NCBI GenBank assembly: GCA_945910005.1
Contig: OX246749.1
Span: 32,631,271 to 32,695,270, forward strand
Length of the DNA stretch: 64,000 nucleotides
Origin: Isoperla grammatica
Lineage: Eukaryota; Arthropoda; Insecta; Plecoptera; Perlodidae
Direction: 5' to 3'
Part shown: positions 21,323 through 33,879 of the stretch, in pieces
Position numbering within the stretch: the stretch's first letter is position 1
Layout of the letters: every line of letters begins with the position of its first letter
Position numbers and translations under genes: made by a program
Notes under the pieces: model-generated
Told to the model about the DNA's origin: nothing
Databases searched by the model: none
The model's input: the letters and a program-made list of their open reading frames with translations, nothing else

Positions 21323-22000
21323 TATATAATTGTGTTATATAATAGACAATATAGTAATATATTAATAACTGGAAATACATTTTGTCTCAAAGCTTGTATA
21401 TTTATTGTAGCAAAGTAGCCCACATTATTTATACCGTACCGTATATATTTGGCGTGTTCCCAGTATTTCGTCAATGTCTGCCATGAATATTAACGCAAAG
21501 TTGTCGGAAAATGTCAAAGACCTTTCCGGTGACATCTTTATGCAGTGACATTTTATTGCCACAAACAAGTGACGGTCGAAACCCATTGTTGTACACAATG
21601 GGGCGTTTAATTGAAAAGTATACCTACTATAGTTGCTAATGATATTATCTAGATCTTTTCGAACTTGTTTTTTAATTAAGTTACTCAACTAAAACAAGTT
21701 AAAGTTTGGTTCGTGTACAGAAATATACGGTTTGAATTAAAAACAATGGAAAAATCAAATTAAAAGTAATAATTTATTTATAAAATTCAAATTCTTTCAT
21801 CGTACCACTTTTAGAACTTATGTGTATTTTTGAACTGAAACACAAATTGGATTATGTGTATTAAGTTTATATATTAATTATAAAATATATAAATATCTTA
21901 AATTTTATGACGTTTGCCAGTTTAGTCGTCCTTCATACGACCAACCCTAGATCTCTCCCATTTCTTGGCCAGAGTGGGTTAAGGGGGGCGAAAGGGTGGG
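21323..22000. other. Unassigned AT-rich DNA
   Basis: No feature seen except a poly-G run at 22001-22012 that follows it. Confidence 0.4.
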
Positions 22001-22230
22001 GGGGGGGGGGTATGACGGAATATCTATTATAACGCGATCATCTAAGATACTAAAGCCGTGTAGGCGTTGTATTCTATTTAATTAAGTACGAAACTACTTC
22101 AAATATAGTTAAGTAAGTACTTAGCTGTACAATTCTCTTCGTCGTTTCAATTTCCTTTTCATTTCGCTCAACATAGACACTAAGTACATACTAAAGTACC
22201 AATCGTGTTAATTAATTAATTTCTAACAAA

Positions 22231-22382
22231 CCCCCCCCCCCCCCCCCCCCCCACCCCCCGCAGTCTTTGGGCGCGAGTCTAATCACATTACCGATAAATG
22301 GGTTTAATTATAAAAACAGGCCGGCTTGAGGACAGCGGCAGAGACAGCGAGGGAGGGGGACGGGGGGGACGGGAGGGGGGGA
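22231..22382. repeat. Poly-C (26) tract and G-quadruplex tract
   Basis: Uninterrupted run of about 26 C starting near 22231, then ACCCCCCG. At 22350-22382 G runs of 3-7 are separated by A or AC (GGGAGGGGGACGGGGGGG…). Confidence 0.8.
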
Positions 22383-22464
22383 CAGCCTTGTTATGTAGGC
22401 CCTGATTAAAGCGACGCAGCCCAGCCGGCTCTTGTTAGTTTGTTAGTTTGACGTCCCCGAACAA

Positions 22465-22717
22465 CAGACCATTTTAAAAATGATCCAGGTATCTATTCTT
22501 GTTTCTCGCACGGCCCCCTAAATCGTTACAAAAACAACGTAGGTCAAGCAAACATGAGCTGTCAAATGTTTTATCAAGGTTCATTGATGGACACAAGATC
22601 TTCATCTATTAACCTTGATTTCACATTTCTAATTGTTGTGTATCGTTGTTCTTGAAGATTTAGAGGACCGTGGGGAGAAACAAGAATAGATACCTGGATC
22701 ATTTTTAAAATGGTCTA
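22465..22717. mobile_element. F2 MITE, near-perfect foldback
   Basis: AGACCATTTTAAAAATGATC and GATCATTTTTAAAATGGTCT at the tips. TATCTATTCTTGTTTCTC mirrors GAGAAACAAGAATAGATA. The best preserved F2 copy. Confidence 0.8.
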
Positions 22718-22960
22718 TTAGTTCAATTAGTTAAGGCTACCTCGATGAAAAACGACGTGAATCTGTTGAATTACGTTAAAACAGTGTGCAGTAGATAATA
22801 ATCGGAGGTCGGTATGTGACGAGTAACATTGAAACAACTTTTCTACTGTTTCTTTCAATAAAAGTAATAATGACATTATACGTTTTTTGAAAGTAAATAA
22901 ATGGTGGCGCCTGTTCCTAAACCTCACTAAAAAGGTCAAAATAATAAAGAGCAACAAATA

Positions 22961-23264
22961 AGGCACTATAGCAACACCAAAAGACAACAATGGAACAATT
23001 GAATTGAACTGATGGACAAACCATCAGCTGTCAAAATAATAAAATTGCAACCATAGAAATAAAAACAAGTGTAGCAATAGTAACTGCTCGCCATTTAGAA
23101 CTTTTAATTATAGACAACGACTAAGTAAAAGTTTTGTATGTGTATTTGTTTGTTTTTTGTTTTGTTTTCCAAAATCAGAAGACATTATTTGTTGACAGCT
23201 TGTTGTTTGTCCATCGATTAAATTCATTTGTTTCATTGTTGTCTTTTGGTGTTGCTAGTGCCCT
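22961..23264. mobile_element. F4 MITE, intact
   Basis: Ends AGGCACTATAGCAACACCAA and TTGGTGTTGCTAGTGCCCT; inverted arms continue for about 70 bp (GACAACAATG, GATGGACAAAC, CAGCTGTCAA). Flanking TA on both sides fits a TA target duplication. Confidence 0.75.
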
Positions 23265-23409
23265 ATACACGTTGACACAATCAATAATTAGTTGTGTTGT
23301 TTGACGCCGGCCGCGCTGTGATCTGTCCAAACAGAGCACAGCCTATCTATATGTGACGTGATTGTGTTTGCGACGGACAAAGAGCGTTGTTAATCTGTTT
23401 GGATCGGAC

Positions 23410-23493
23410 ATGTCGTTCCAAAGCACTCGGTCCGTGTTGATGCCGGCAGAACAAAGAACTTGTGGCTTTCAGCGGCGAAGATATAATAGACAG
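23410..23493 (+). CDS. Candidate first coding exon, 28 codons
   Basis: ATG at 23410 in a fair context (GGACATGT) opens MSFQSTRSVLMPAEQRTC… and reaches CAG|GTGATA at 23493/23494, a plausible donor. The 100 bp before it is GC-richer than its surroundings (GACGCCGGCCGCGCTGTG). I do not recognise the protein. The same frame continues open to 23601 without splicing, but that part is AT-rich and looks less coding. No downstream exon is assigned. Chance is quite possible. Confidence 0.2.
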
Positions 23494-23904
23494 GTGATAT
23501 TGTGTTTCCAGTTGAGTGGGAAGCCATTTTGCGATGATATCAATGTACTGTATACTCACTACACTGGATATTCCGATAAAAAGATTATTGTTGTTTTGTA
23601 ATGTGGAGAGACTAGCTGACAGCTTTTATTTGTGTTTAAATTCTCTCTGTCTAGAATATTCTATCAGTTTTATAGTTGAGTCAAAATATAACAAACGCAA
23701 TGCCCACTTCAATATATTATAAGAAGATTAATATGTCACAAACTGTATGACAGAATAGTTATATATAATCAGTTATAAACGTAGTTTTTTACTACTACTG
23801 TGTTTTTTGTTCAAATGCATATGTTTTAATTAAAACATACTGATCCTTTTTTGAAACAATTCATCTAGCATTATATGCTGCTGTTTATACTCCTCTCACA
23901 GAAA

Positions 23905-24153
23905 AGACCTTTTTCAGGATAAATAATTTACAGAATTGATCAAGCTAGAGGGCCGTGATTAGCTCTATCTAAGGCTCCTTGATAGTTATGTTAAGGTGCA
24001 TTTTTCACTATTGTGCATTGTTGTCATTGAAGATCTAGACGGTTGTGATTAGCTCTATCTAAGAATTCTAGATCAATTCTAAAAAAGGTCTATTGGTCAA
24101 GGACCCTTAGATAGAATTAATCACGACTTTCCAGATAATTATGGAAATCGTCT
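23905..24153 (+). mobile_element. F1 within F1 remnant
   Basis: AGACCTTTTTCAG at 23905 is followed by a second terminus (AATAATTTACAGAATTGATC). At the right, AATTCTAAAAAAGGTCTA (to 24092) is followed by more F1 sequence ending GGAAATCGTCTTTT. Doubled ends on both sides suggest one copy inserted in another. Confidence 0.55.
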
Positions 24154-24179
24154 TTTGGGCAAATTTACCGTGTTTCTTT

Positions 24180-24500
24180 AACTAATTACAATACTTCGGT
24201 CACGATGTATCCAGCATGCAGTGCGCTGAATTGAACGCAAGTAGCGCGACTAATGTGTCTCGAAGTTTCCCCGACAGAGCGCGACACTAGACGGGCGTAA
24301 TGCGTAGCGACATGTTGAGGCGAGCGAGCGACGTAAATTGCGCGCTCGTAATTTAATCATGTCTCCCTTCGTCTTCTGTTTTGACCGCTAGCGCTGTTTT
24401 TTGTTTCTAACCACGGACAAACGTCTTGCGTGCGACGTTGCCTTTCGTCTGCGCTTTTTGCAGCGTTGTCAGATGGTGACATATTGAGATGACGGCGCGG
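24180..24500. other. CpG-rich block
   Basis: Many CpGs (GCGCGAC, GGCGAGCGAGCGACG, TTGCGCGCTC, GACGGCGCGG) in otherwise AT-rich DNA. A minus-strand open frame (ATG at 24547, ending 24407) has passable composition but no recognisable motif. It may be a regulatory or exonic island. Confidence 0.25.
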
Positions 24501-25249
24501 TTGTGTTTTAAAAATGTTCTTTTCGAGACCGTTGGATAAAAACCCATCTTGAACAAATACTCTTCAGTTTTTTTTGCAAATAGAAGGGAAAAGAACAACA
24601 GGGAGGTCCAGATTATTCATTTATTAGCAGCCTTAAGGTTGTATGCACACATACCTTGTGGAAATCAATATATATGTTTGTAAATATATCTTTAAATTGC
24701 TTTAAAATCGTCAAAAAAGTGAACCAATATCTGTCATCCGCTAGAGAATTTGTTTTCTTTCTTATGTTCTTTGTTCCTTTAGTTATTTTCGTTTTTTTGC
24801 TTAATGTTCTTATTTAACTTTTGTTATGTGTTGATGAAACACCTTCCACAATTGAATAAGTTAATTTGAAATAAGGATGTATTTTTTTGAATAAAGAAAC
24901 ATTAAAAAAGAAATAGCACTTTATTCTTCAGGGAGTGTCAAATTTGTTTTTTTAATATTATAATTGAGATTTTCCTGGGTAGGTAAACATGCAGCCATAT
25001 TTCTGGAATTGCTTCCATTGTTCCGAAAGAAGGGAGAGATTTTAATATTTAAGATGAATTTTTCAGTTATGAAAACAGTCTCCAGGCTTTTCAAAATACA
25101 TTTAAATAGATGGGAACTAAGTTTAAGTACCAAGATCTATCTGAACTCACCAGCTGCATCAAATTATAATTTTATTATTTAGTAATAATAAAGAGAATTG
25201 AGAAAAGATACGTAAAATTTCTTCAATTTAAAAATGAATGTGGTTAGGG

Positions 25250-25340
25250 ATAGAGCGCGAGAGAGAGAGAGCGAGAGAGAGAGAGAGAGGTGGTGATAGA
25301 GTGAGGAAGAGAGGGGGGGGGGAGATGGAGAGAGTTAGAG

Positions 25341-25383
<43 letters not shown>

Positions 25384-25456
25384 GAGAGTGAGAGAGGTGG
25401 TGATAGAGTGAGGAAGAGAGGGGGGGGGAGATGGAGAGAGAAAGAGAGAGTTAGAG

Positions 25457-25507
<51 letters not shown>

Positions 25508-25572
25508 GAGAGGTGGTGATAGAGTGAGGAAGAGAGGGGGGGGGAGATGGAGAGAGAAAGAGAGAGTTAGAG

Positions 25573-25611
<39 letters not shown>

Positions 25612-25678
25612 GAGAGGTGGTGATAGAGTGAGGAAGAGAGGGGGGGGGAGATGGAGAGAGAAAGAGAGAGTTAGAGCA

Positions 25679-25709
<31 letters not shown>

Positions 25710-25712
25710 GAG
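25250..25712 (+). repeat. AG-rich array of ~105-116-bp units
   Basis: GGTGGTGATAGAGTGAGGAA starts at 25289, 25396, 25512 and 25616. Each unit has a GAGGGGGGGG tract, AGATGGAGAG, TTAGAGCAAG and an (AG)n run; period changes come from the AG run and a missing AGAAAGAG in the first unit. Open frames here are repeat artefacts. Confidence 0.85.
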
Positions 25713-25876
25713 AGGGGGAGATTGCTCGTTGTGGAGCCAGTGAACTCTGTTGCGTGGCTGTATCGCTGGTATCAGGCTCTCAGCAACGAGCAGGAGGTCG
25801 ACTCTCCAAGCAGCAACGGGTAATATCATCTCCCATCCCGAGGGGTCATCGATACGAAACGAGGTCATCTAATTGG

Positions 25877-25909
25877 GCGCGGGGGGGTGGGGGAGGGAGG
25901 GGGGGGGGA
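25877..25909 (+). other. G-quadruplex-type tract
   Basis: GCGGGGGGGTGGGGGAGGG followed by a run of nine or more G. Confidence 0.6.
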
Positions 25910-26234
25910 TTATTCGGAAATACGATGAACCCGATTGATTTAGTCGAGATCCTATAGACTAGACTAGAGGGATCAAATGAAAATTGAGACGAAGAGAGAT
26001 ATGTCGTTTCCGATATCTACCCGCGAGCATCGCTGGATTAAGGTACGATTACATTCAACGACAGACTAAGGTTTAAGAACCTCATTAGTACATTGAATAG
26101 ATGTTCAAAATGAAAAAGCAATAAAAAAGGAGTCATTTTAGTTCGCCGGAATAATAAAACTTAGTTTTTATGAAACATCGTTGCATATTGGTGTCTTTAT
26201 TTAAATAAATGTTATTCAATAAATTTAAAGAAAC

Positions 26235-26405
26235 CACATTTGAGGACTGAAACTACCACATAGACAGCGCTGCTAAGCAACCTTCTTATCTGCGTCATTG
26301 ATGATTTAACAATAACACAACAATCAACTATTTACAGCTAAACTCCCCCTCAAACCATATAGTTTATTTTCTTGCCACTAAAATGCATCTAGTCTATTGT
26401 GAGCT
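26235..26405. mobile_element. F6 MITE
   Basis: TTTGAGGACTGAAACTACCA, AGACAGCGCTGCTAAGCAAC at the left; TTATTTTCTTGCCACTAAAA and TGCATCTAGTCTAT at the right, as in 40858-41032 reversed. Confidence 0.6.
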
Positions 26406-26905
26406 GTCACTAAAAATAATCAAGCGATTTAAAATAAAATAGTTCAGAGATTTAGAGAAATATTCTTGTATATTTTATTGTTACAAAAATTACTTTATTA
26501 TTATTGTATTTCTGTATACGAAAAAGCGAAAAATGAAATTGCACAGTTTCCTATCATTTAAGGCCGTGGTTCAAGTTTAATTTAAAAAAGCCTCGAGTCG
26601 TAGAAATAGAATCTCTTATCTGTTTTGCTCGCTGTTTAAACAATGGAACGCGACGCTATGGTAATTTTATTGCCAACCCTGTAGAACGATAAGGGTGTAT
26701 CACAATCTTTTATTGCCGTATGGAAATACAATAATATCTTGTGTAGTACTCCGACCTTAGTGCGGCTGTTTGTGTTTAAATGTTCGCATTGCATGATGGG
26801 AGATGTGAGGAGAGAGAGCTGGCAATAGTGTATTACTATGTGGGTGGGTGGCGACCATTTTGTTAAGTTTTAGTACAATGTTTTTGAAAAAACAGTGGAA
26901 GCGAT

Positions 26906-27303
26906 TCGACCTTTTTCAGAATCGGTCTAGGATAGAGCTAATCACGGCCCTTTAGAACTTCAATGACAACAATGTACAACAGTGAAAAATACACCTTTAC
27001 ATAACTATGAAGGACACTTAGAGCTAATCACGGATCTTCAATGACAACAATGCACAACAGTGAAAAATACACCTTAACATAACTATCAAGGACACTTAGA
27101 GCTATTCACGGATCTTCAATGACAACACGTCACAACAGGAAAAATGCACCTTAACATAACTATCAAGGACCCTTAGATAGAGCTAATCACGGCCCTCTAG
27201 ATCTTCAATAAAAGTAATGAAAAATGCACCTTATCATAACTTAATTATAAAGGACCTTTAGATAGAGAAAATCAAGCAAATCACGGCCCGGTAGATCTTC
27301 AAT
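26906..27303 (-). mobile_element. F1 MITE with four internal units
   Basis: Left end CGACCTTTTTCAGAATCGG. CTTCAATGACAACA recurs at about 26959, 27030 and 27115, with a decayed fourth at about 27205; some units lack the GGCCCTCTAGA segment. The right terminus is missing or decayed after 27303. The largest unit count in the window. Confidence 0.65.
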
Positions 27304-28480
27304 GTTTGTGAAAGTTTGTCGGTTGTTTGTCGAATTCGAGTAGGATTGTTGAAATATGATTTGTTTTTAAGGACTTCAGTGTGCGATATATATATATATA
27401 TAGCAGCTGTGACGTCATATGAAAGCTACGAATTGTCTTTCTGATCTGCTGTAAGTGGTGCCAACTGTGGTTATGTGGTTTCCCACGTTAATAAATCTCC
27501 TTGCATTATAAAGCGGTAATAATAACGTTGGCAATGTCTTCTGTTAGCAAACAACATCTTTTGTACAAATCCGAAACAATTTACAACAACGTTTTTCTGT
27601 CGCGCAACCCTTTATATCCGTATGATAAATTGCGTTTCTATTTTTATCGACTTTTATGAGTAGGGAAATGTCAGGGTAAAGAAAACTTCCGTCACTTTTA
27701 TTTAAATCAGCTATATTGATGGGATGGGAATCACATTTAGGACTGGAATAAATCAGCGAGGGAAGTTGTAGTTTTTATGAGGGTAGTTTTCTTTTCAACT
27801 CAGTTATTTCTCACTTTATACAGTTTTTACTTGTTTGTTTTCGTGATGCTTTTCTTCTATCAGGAAATGAAAATATTTTCCTCTTTTGTGTGAAACAGTG
27901 TTTTGTTTCTTTAAAAAAAGAAAAAAAATTAACTTTTTCATTCGTAGTTTGAATAAATATAGCAATACATAAAAAATTATAAGAAAAAGTCTTGAAATCC
28001 ATTACGTTTCATTATATTATAAAGACAGAGAGATTTTGAGGGTTTGTAATAGATGATGCTCGAAAACGCTGAGTTTATTTTGAAGGAATTTTTCATTTCT
28101 GGCTGGATTGTTTATAAGAACTGGAGGTCATAGACTATAATATACCATCTTACTTTTTTATGAGGGTTCTGAGCAGTAAACAAAAATGTGCATTGTAATT
28201 TAATGAACACAATTCGAATGAAAAATGTGTTTTCCAAATATTTATGAGTAGGCTAGTAAAAAAAAAATCAAAAATTTAATCTCTAAGTTTCTTTGTATGT
28301 TCCTTTTTAAAAATATTCCGTGATAGCAAAATGTGCTACAAGGTGTTGAAAGATATGTATATACATTTTTCTATAGCTCACATTTTTAACAGGATTCACT
28401 TTAAACCGTTTTCAATTAACAGTGTGTAAGTAATCTGCTATATAGGAACACGCTTTGTCGTTTTCAAACATCTTGCAAGC
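27304..28480. other. Unassigned AT-rich DNA
   Basis: (AT)9-type run near 27387-27403; nothing else recognised. Confidence 0.4.
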
Positions 28481-28489
28481 AAAATCCGG

Positions 28490-28755
28490 CGACGTTGGAG
28501 GAGATTACGATGTTGACGCGCGCGTATCGTGTCTCGCGTTGACGCGCGCGCTAACGAGATTAACGCGCGAGTGAGATTGAAACGCCAATTGGATCTCGAA
28601 AGCGGATTAAAACCAAACCAATATATACGTACGTTGAGCGTCGATTCTCGACCGACGTAACGAGTTCAACTTAAAACGATTTGACTTAAAGTGACTCGAC
28701 TTGAAACGATTCGACTTTAAACGATGAGACTTAAAAGCGACTCGACTAACGGGTT
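28490..28755 (+). repeat. CpG-rich block and degenerate 15-bp array
   Basis: GACGCGCGCG occurs twice (28514, 28540) beside other alternating CG stretches. From 28665, ACTTAAA-ACGATTCG-type units repeat about five times at 15-17 bp (CAACTTAAAACGATTTG, ACTTAAAGTGACTCG, ACTTGAAACGATTCG, ACTTTAAACGATGAG, ACTTAAAAGCGACTCG). Confidence 0.65.
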
Positions 28756-28804
28756 TCTAAAGTTTGTGCAGTGTGCGTCTTTTCGTGGGTATGCGTTCAG
28801 GGTG

Positions 28805-29070
28805 CCAGGTCCCAGATTCACAAGAGGTCCCAAGTCTGTTTCTGGTCTTAACTCAAAGACTGGCCTAACTTTGGACCTACAATAAAACCAGACCCACGTT
28901 ACATGAAGAAGTTACTAATTTCTGCTAAAAACAAGGACACAATGAACATTCCAATAATTGAAAGTCTGTTTTCAGATATTTTCGTAGATTCACATGAGGT
29001 TCAAAGTTAGACCGGTTTTAAAGATAAGACATAAATTAGACTTGGGACCCCTTGTGAATCCGGGCCCTGG
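28805..29070. mobile_element. F9 MITE
   Basis: Left end CCAGGTCCCAGATTCACAAG; right end complement CCAGGGCCCGGATTCACAAG, both followed by RGGTCCCAAGTCT. Internal GACTGGCCTAACTTTG faces CAAAGTTAGACCGG. Confidence 0.75.
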
Positions 29071-29648
29071 ATTTTCATTTCCATTTTACTCCAAAGTGAC
29101 AACGATACATGCCAAGCTTATTTAAATATCCTCTTCACCTACGATTATGTGATACCTAAGTTTTTACAATTCCAGATATATAATTTTTTTAAATTCGATT
29201 TAAAATTATTGTTTTTTTTGTACTCGAAAAGTATTCACTTATACGTAAAAAAAATAAACTTTTGCAGTATTTCTTATTTCTGCTGACAGATGTCTAAAGA
29301 CGAAGATGTCAAAGGGATTAAAATGTAAGCCCAATCAAGTTCTTTGCACACAAGCTCTTTGAAAGGAATTCCAGCGTAAAAGTATTTCGTCTTTCTGAGC
29401 TCCGTGAGATATCCAAAGCCCTTAGAGATAAATTCTTCTACAAGTTTTAATGAGTTCTTCACTAAACGAAACTTTCATAACTAATTATACCATTTCTATT
29501 TCATAGTTGGGAATCTACATAGTCATTATTTGAATCCTTGCATTTCTACTAGTTTGAAAGAATTCTTCATTCTTTCCTCTTTTCTTCTTTCTTTTTAATT
29601 ATCTTCGTCGTTATCAGTTGTTCTTCGTGATTGTAATCTTAGCTTGTC

Positions 29649-29970
29649 TATTCATAGTTCCCACGTGACGTCACAGCGGCCATGATTGCGACACAATTGA
29701 GGAGGACCAATCCTAGATCATTGGTAAATACTATTGAAATTTAATGTATGAGCCTAATTTAGAAATTAAAAAGTCAACATAATTAATACAAAAATAACAA
29801 ATTACTACACATACCAATTGTATACCAAAAACAGGCTGGATTTTAAAGAACTAAGAATTAATTAGTTCTACCACAACAGCCTTCAATGGTTTCTCCATGG
29901 CAACGTCAAAGTTTGATCACAAATGTTGCCGCCACGCGCAAAGATGTTACGTACGTGCAACCTATGAATA
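29649..29970. mobile_element. F7 MITE
   Basis: TATTCATAGTTCCCACGTGA at the left, and a right end whose complement reads TATTCATAGGTTGCACGTAC. Subterminal CAGCGGCCATGATTGCG and CGCCACGCGCAAAG. It abuts an F1 copy starting at 29972. Confidence 0.55.
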
Positions 29971-29971
29971 A

Positions 29972-30130
29972 TAGATGATTTACAGAATTGATCTAGGAAC
30001 CTTATCACGGCCATCTAGATCTTCAATGACAACAATGCACAACACTGAAAAATGAACCTTAATATAACATTTGCAAAATAGTTGTTATTGTTGAGCAGTG
30101 TTGTTATTGATCTATCAAGATGTGACCCTT
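29972..30130 (-). mobile_element. F1 MITE, long form, 3'-truncated
   Basis: TAGATGATTTACAGAATTGA start, then a short-form unit and TTGTTATTGTTGAGCAGTGT long-form sequence ending TCTATCAAG. An SB SINE follows 40 bp later. Confidence 0.65.
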
Positions 30131-30166
30131 ATAAGTAATTTACTTTAACTTTAATTTTCGGCCTTG

Positions 30167-30405
30167 AATTTAAAGCGTCTAAACCAACCCTGTAGGCTCC
30201 GAACACCATCAACGAGTAAGCGATAACCAATCAAAGATCTATTTCAAATATGAAACATATGAACCAATGATTGGACAGTGCGAACACCTGCGGACAAATG
30301 TCAGAACAACAAGGCCGATTCAGAGCAACTTTGTGAATTTATTGAGTGCTTCGTTGCTAGGACGGCTCCAAAGTCACCGTTTACTTATTTCTAAGAAAGA
30401 AGTGA
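30167..30405 (-). mobile_element. SB SINE
   Basis: AAAGCGTCTAAACCAACCCT through GGCTCCAAAGTCACCGTTTA, reverse of 5210-5440; tail side truncated. Confidence 0.7.
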
Positions 30406-30666
30406 TAGCACTGAATTCATAGCTTCGCACCATGTCTCCACACACGGTTCTATGATCTGTGATGTTGTTAGAGTGGTCGGACTATAGCGGTGTCTCTGCG
30501 AGGCGGTACAGGAGTGTTTGATCGATATGACTATGTATAGCACGCTCGCCCTAACACGAACCTGACGGGAAGTCGACGAACTTTGAGAATATCATTACTT
30601 TACCCACTACATTATTTTACTTTCGTTTTTTAAGGCTGGGCTTCGTAGATTTTTATTAACTTAGAA

Positions 30667-30903
30667 TAGACCTTTTTTAGAATTCAAATCACGGCCCTTT
30701 AGCTCTTCAATGACAACAATGCACAACAGTGAAAAATGCACTTAAACATAACTGTCAAGGACGCTTAGGTAGAGCTAATCATGGCCCTTTAGATCTTCAA
30801 TGACAACAGTGCACTACAGTGAAAAATGCACTTTAACATAACTGTCAAGGACCCTTAGATAGAGCTAATCACGGATTTCTAGATCAATTCTGAAAACCAT
30901 TTA
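30667..30903 (-). mobile_element. F1 MITE, two units
   Basis: TAGACCTTTTTTAGAATTC at the left, GATCAATTCTGAAAACCA at the right; CTTCAATGACAACA at 30706 and 30798. Confidence 0.75.
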
Positions 30904-31195
30904 TTGTGATCAAAGTTGAAACATACAAAACATATAATATGCATCACAATCTAGTGCTCAAGTCACATGGGTTTGCGTGACGTCATAACGAACACCGCAA
31001 AACAGACGCCTCGAAAAACCCAACCGACCGGAAACTCTTTCGTCAAACTTTGTTCCGGATCGAAATCAACGGAATCTCATCTCCCCAACAACCGCCTCAA
31101 CTTTCCAATACTTCGTCTCTTTTGTTTTAAAATATCCACAGTCAACTCACGTCGTACAAGTAGCCATTTATTTATTCCCAAACTTTCCGATGTTT

Positions 31196-31764
<569 letters not shown>

Positions 31765-31993
31765 CCGTATTTTATTAGTCGAGAATAAAGAAAGCAAACA
31801 ACAGTAATCGGGGAGAGATTCGATATTTTAAGTTGATACCGGCTAAGCCGGCGGGTCAAGTTCTCTTTGTCGATAAAGGATGGCGCTGGCTGGAGGTTTT
31901 TATTATCTCTATCGAGACTGTCTGAAGTGGGTTTATTTAGAGCGGCCATTCTGGTACGCAAACTCTCTCCAGTGGTTGTTAGTTATAGAACAA

Positions 31994-32253
31994 ATAGATG
32001 ATTTTCAGAATCGGCCTAGAATGCCGTGATTTGCTCTGTCTAAGGGTCCTTGATAGTTATGTTAAGGTGAATTTTTTACTGTGGTGCATTGTTGTCATTG
32101 AAGATCTAGAGGGCCGTGATTAGCTCTATCTAAGGGTCCTTGATAGTTATGTTAAGATGCATTTTTCACTGTTGTGCATTGCTGTCGTTGAAGATCTAGA
32201 GGGCCGTGATTAGGTCTATCTAAGGGTCATAGATCAATCCTGAAAAAGGTCTA
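31994..32253 (+). mobile_element. F1 MITE, two units
   Basis: TAGATGATTTTCAGAATCGG to CAATCCTGAAAAAGGTCTA. TAAGGGTC at 32041, 32131 and 32221 gives an exact 90-bp period. Confidence 0.8.
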
Positions 32254-32940
32254 CTGAAAACGAATCAGTAATCTTTCAAGAGATAGAGCTGCTTAGCTTT
32301 ATTTATTTATTTATTTACTTCTTATACTAACCGCTGGCCGCTTAATCCGCTATTCAGATATTTACCTACTGGCTTTTATACCCACTAACCTACTTCAAGC
32401 ACGTAGCAATCAGTAGAATGCGCCGCTTTGTCGAGAAAATTCAAAAAGAAACTTTTTTACGAATAATAAAAGTTTTCTAGAAAATTCTTTTAGGAAAATC
32501 ATTTCTACTTGTTTGGGTCGCTTTTCTTGAAAATTCGCTCTCTGCGAATAAACGAGCTTAAACGGTTTCCATAAAGAAAACTATTCAAACGTTTTCCATA
32601 TAGAAAACTATTTGAGTCGTAGTTTTCTATACCATAACTTTTGGAAATAAAGTCGCATTCAAACTGGGGCTGGGGTTTTGAATGTTCTTTCGTTCTAAAA
32701 GGTTCTTTTAACTAGAATATGTTTTATGCTAGAACAAGGTCGATGAAAAAACGTAAAGTTTTCTTCAATTGAAATATTTTACCTTGAATATTGGGTAATG
32801 TAGGATTATGTGTGGTTGGAGGATGCTAAAGGAGAAACTAGACTAGCATTTAGCTTCGTTTGTATCGGCGAAACTACAAGGAAAATACATGTAAACGATG
32901 TAGGCCTATATTCATTTATTTAATATCGCAAGTATATTAA
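32254..32940. other. Unassigned AT-rich DNA
   Basis: (TTTA)n at about 32300-32318. TTTCCATA(A/T)AGAAAACTATT occurs twice near 32568 and 32595. Confidence 0.4.
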
Positions 32941-32946
32941 CTTTTT

Positions 32947-33395
32947 ACATTAGGGCAAGTAAAAATGTAAAATTTAATACAAGCGAACCGGTATTTGTAT
33001 CCAAGCACAATCAATTTTCCATCAATATTTGGAGAATATCTGTTGATGAAATTTGATAACATCTAGCGCAGCATCACTCGCAAATGTAGATATTCATCTT
33101 GTAATGAATTCCATTTGTACGCAATGAAATAAATACAAAATAATTAAATGTGGATTTTCGATGTAATTATGAACATACAAACACACAATTGGCTGTTAAG
33201 TGCGTCGTTATACAATTGGCTGTTAAGTGCGTCGTTATACAATCAAAATACTTTAGATTAAAATTATACATTTTAAAAGTAATGTATTACATTCCCTCAC
33301 GGGGGGGGAGGTAACGAAAAGTACATTTACTTTAAACATTGTGGCAAGAACAAAATGTCCAATTTAATACAAGCGAACCGGTAAATTAAATATTT
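32947..33395. repeat. ~45-bp direct repeat and 27-bp duplication
   Basis: TTTAATACAAGCGAACCGGT occurs near 32973 and 33362 in matching ~45-bp contexts. Between them, a 27-bp unit starting ACAATTGGCTGTTAAGTGCG is tandemly doubled at 33185-33238. Confidence 0.7.
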
Positions 33396-33879
33396 AGACC
33401 TGAATTTTAAAAGAGGCTAAACGTTAAGGCTGTTAAACGTGTTTGTTCATCCCTAGTTTGTTGAGGTATGGTCAACACAAACGCTTCTCTCTCTCTATAC
33501 TGAGATGTTGAAACTACCCTAAGGCCTAACCAACTATCTCGCACACATAGTTTAGGTAGCGAGGTAGACTAGGTCCATATTGAGCCCTACGGGGATAACC
33601 TTGATTAGCGAGTTGATGTAATTATACCCCTCGTATAGTAAAGCCATGTCAATAAAGTTGGGCGCGGAATCTTAACTGAGCCCTGGGGTTGTATTCGAGT
33701 TGGGAGAGTTTGGAATTTGTGGTGGGTGAAAGCAAGGGAGGCCTACCTCAATATATATCAGGGTAACAATATTGTTATACAAGTATGTGAGGGGATGATA
33801 TACAGGATTGACAACCACTTTGTTAGAATTGACTCGGAACTTATTGACATGAAATTGTTTTTCAGCATGTATATCGCAA

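Noticed and set aside
21076..21474. 132-codon minus-strand frame
   Set aside because: It starts at TTG, crosses the boundary of an inverted-repeat element and shows no domain; composition follows AT content.
25628..25957. 109-codon frame
   Set aside because: It begins in the AG array and ends in a G tract; the middle shows no recognisable domain.
33185..33240. CRISPR array
   Set aside because: Only two adjacent 27-bp copies with no spacer, in a eukaryotic context.
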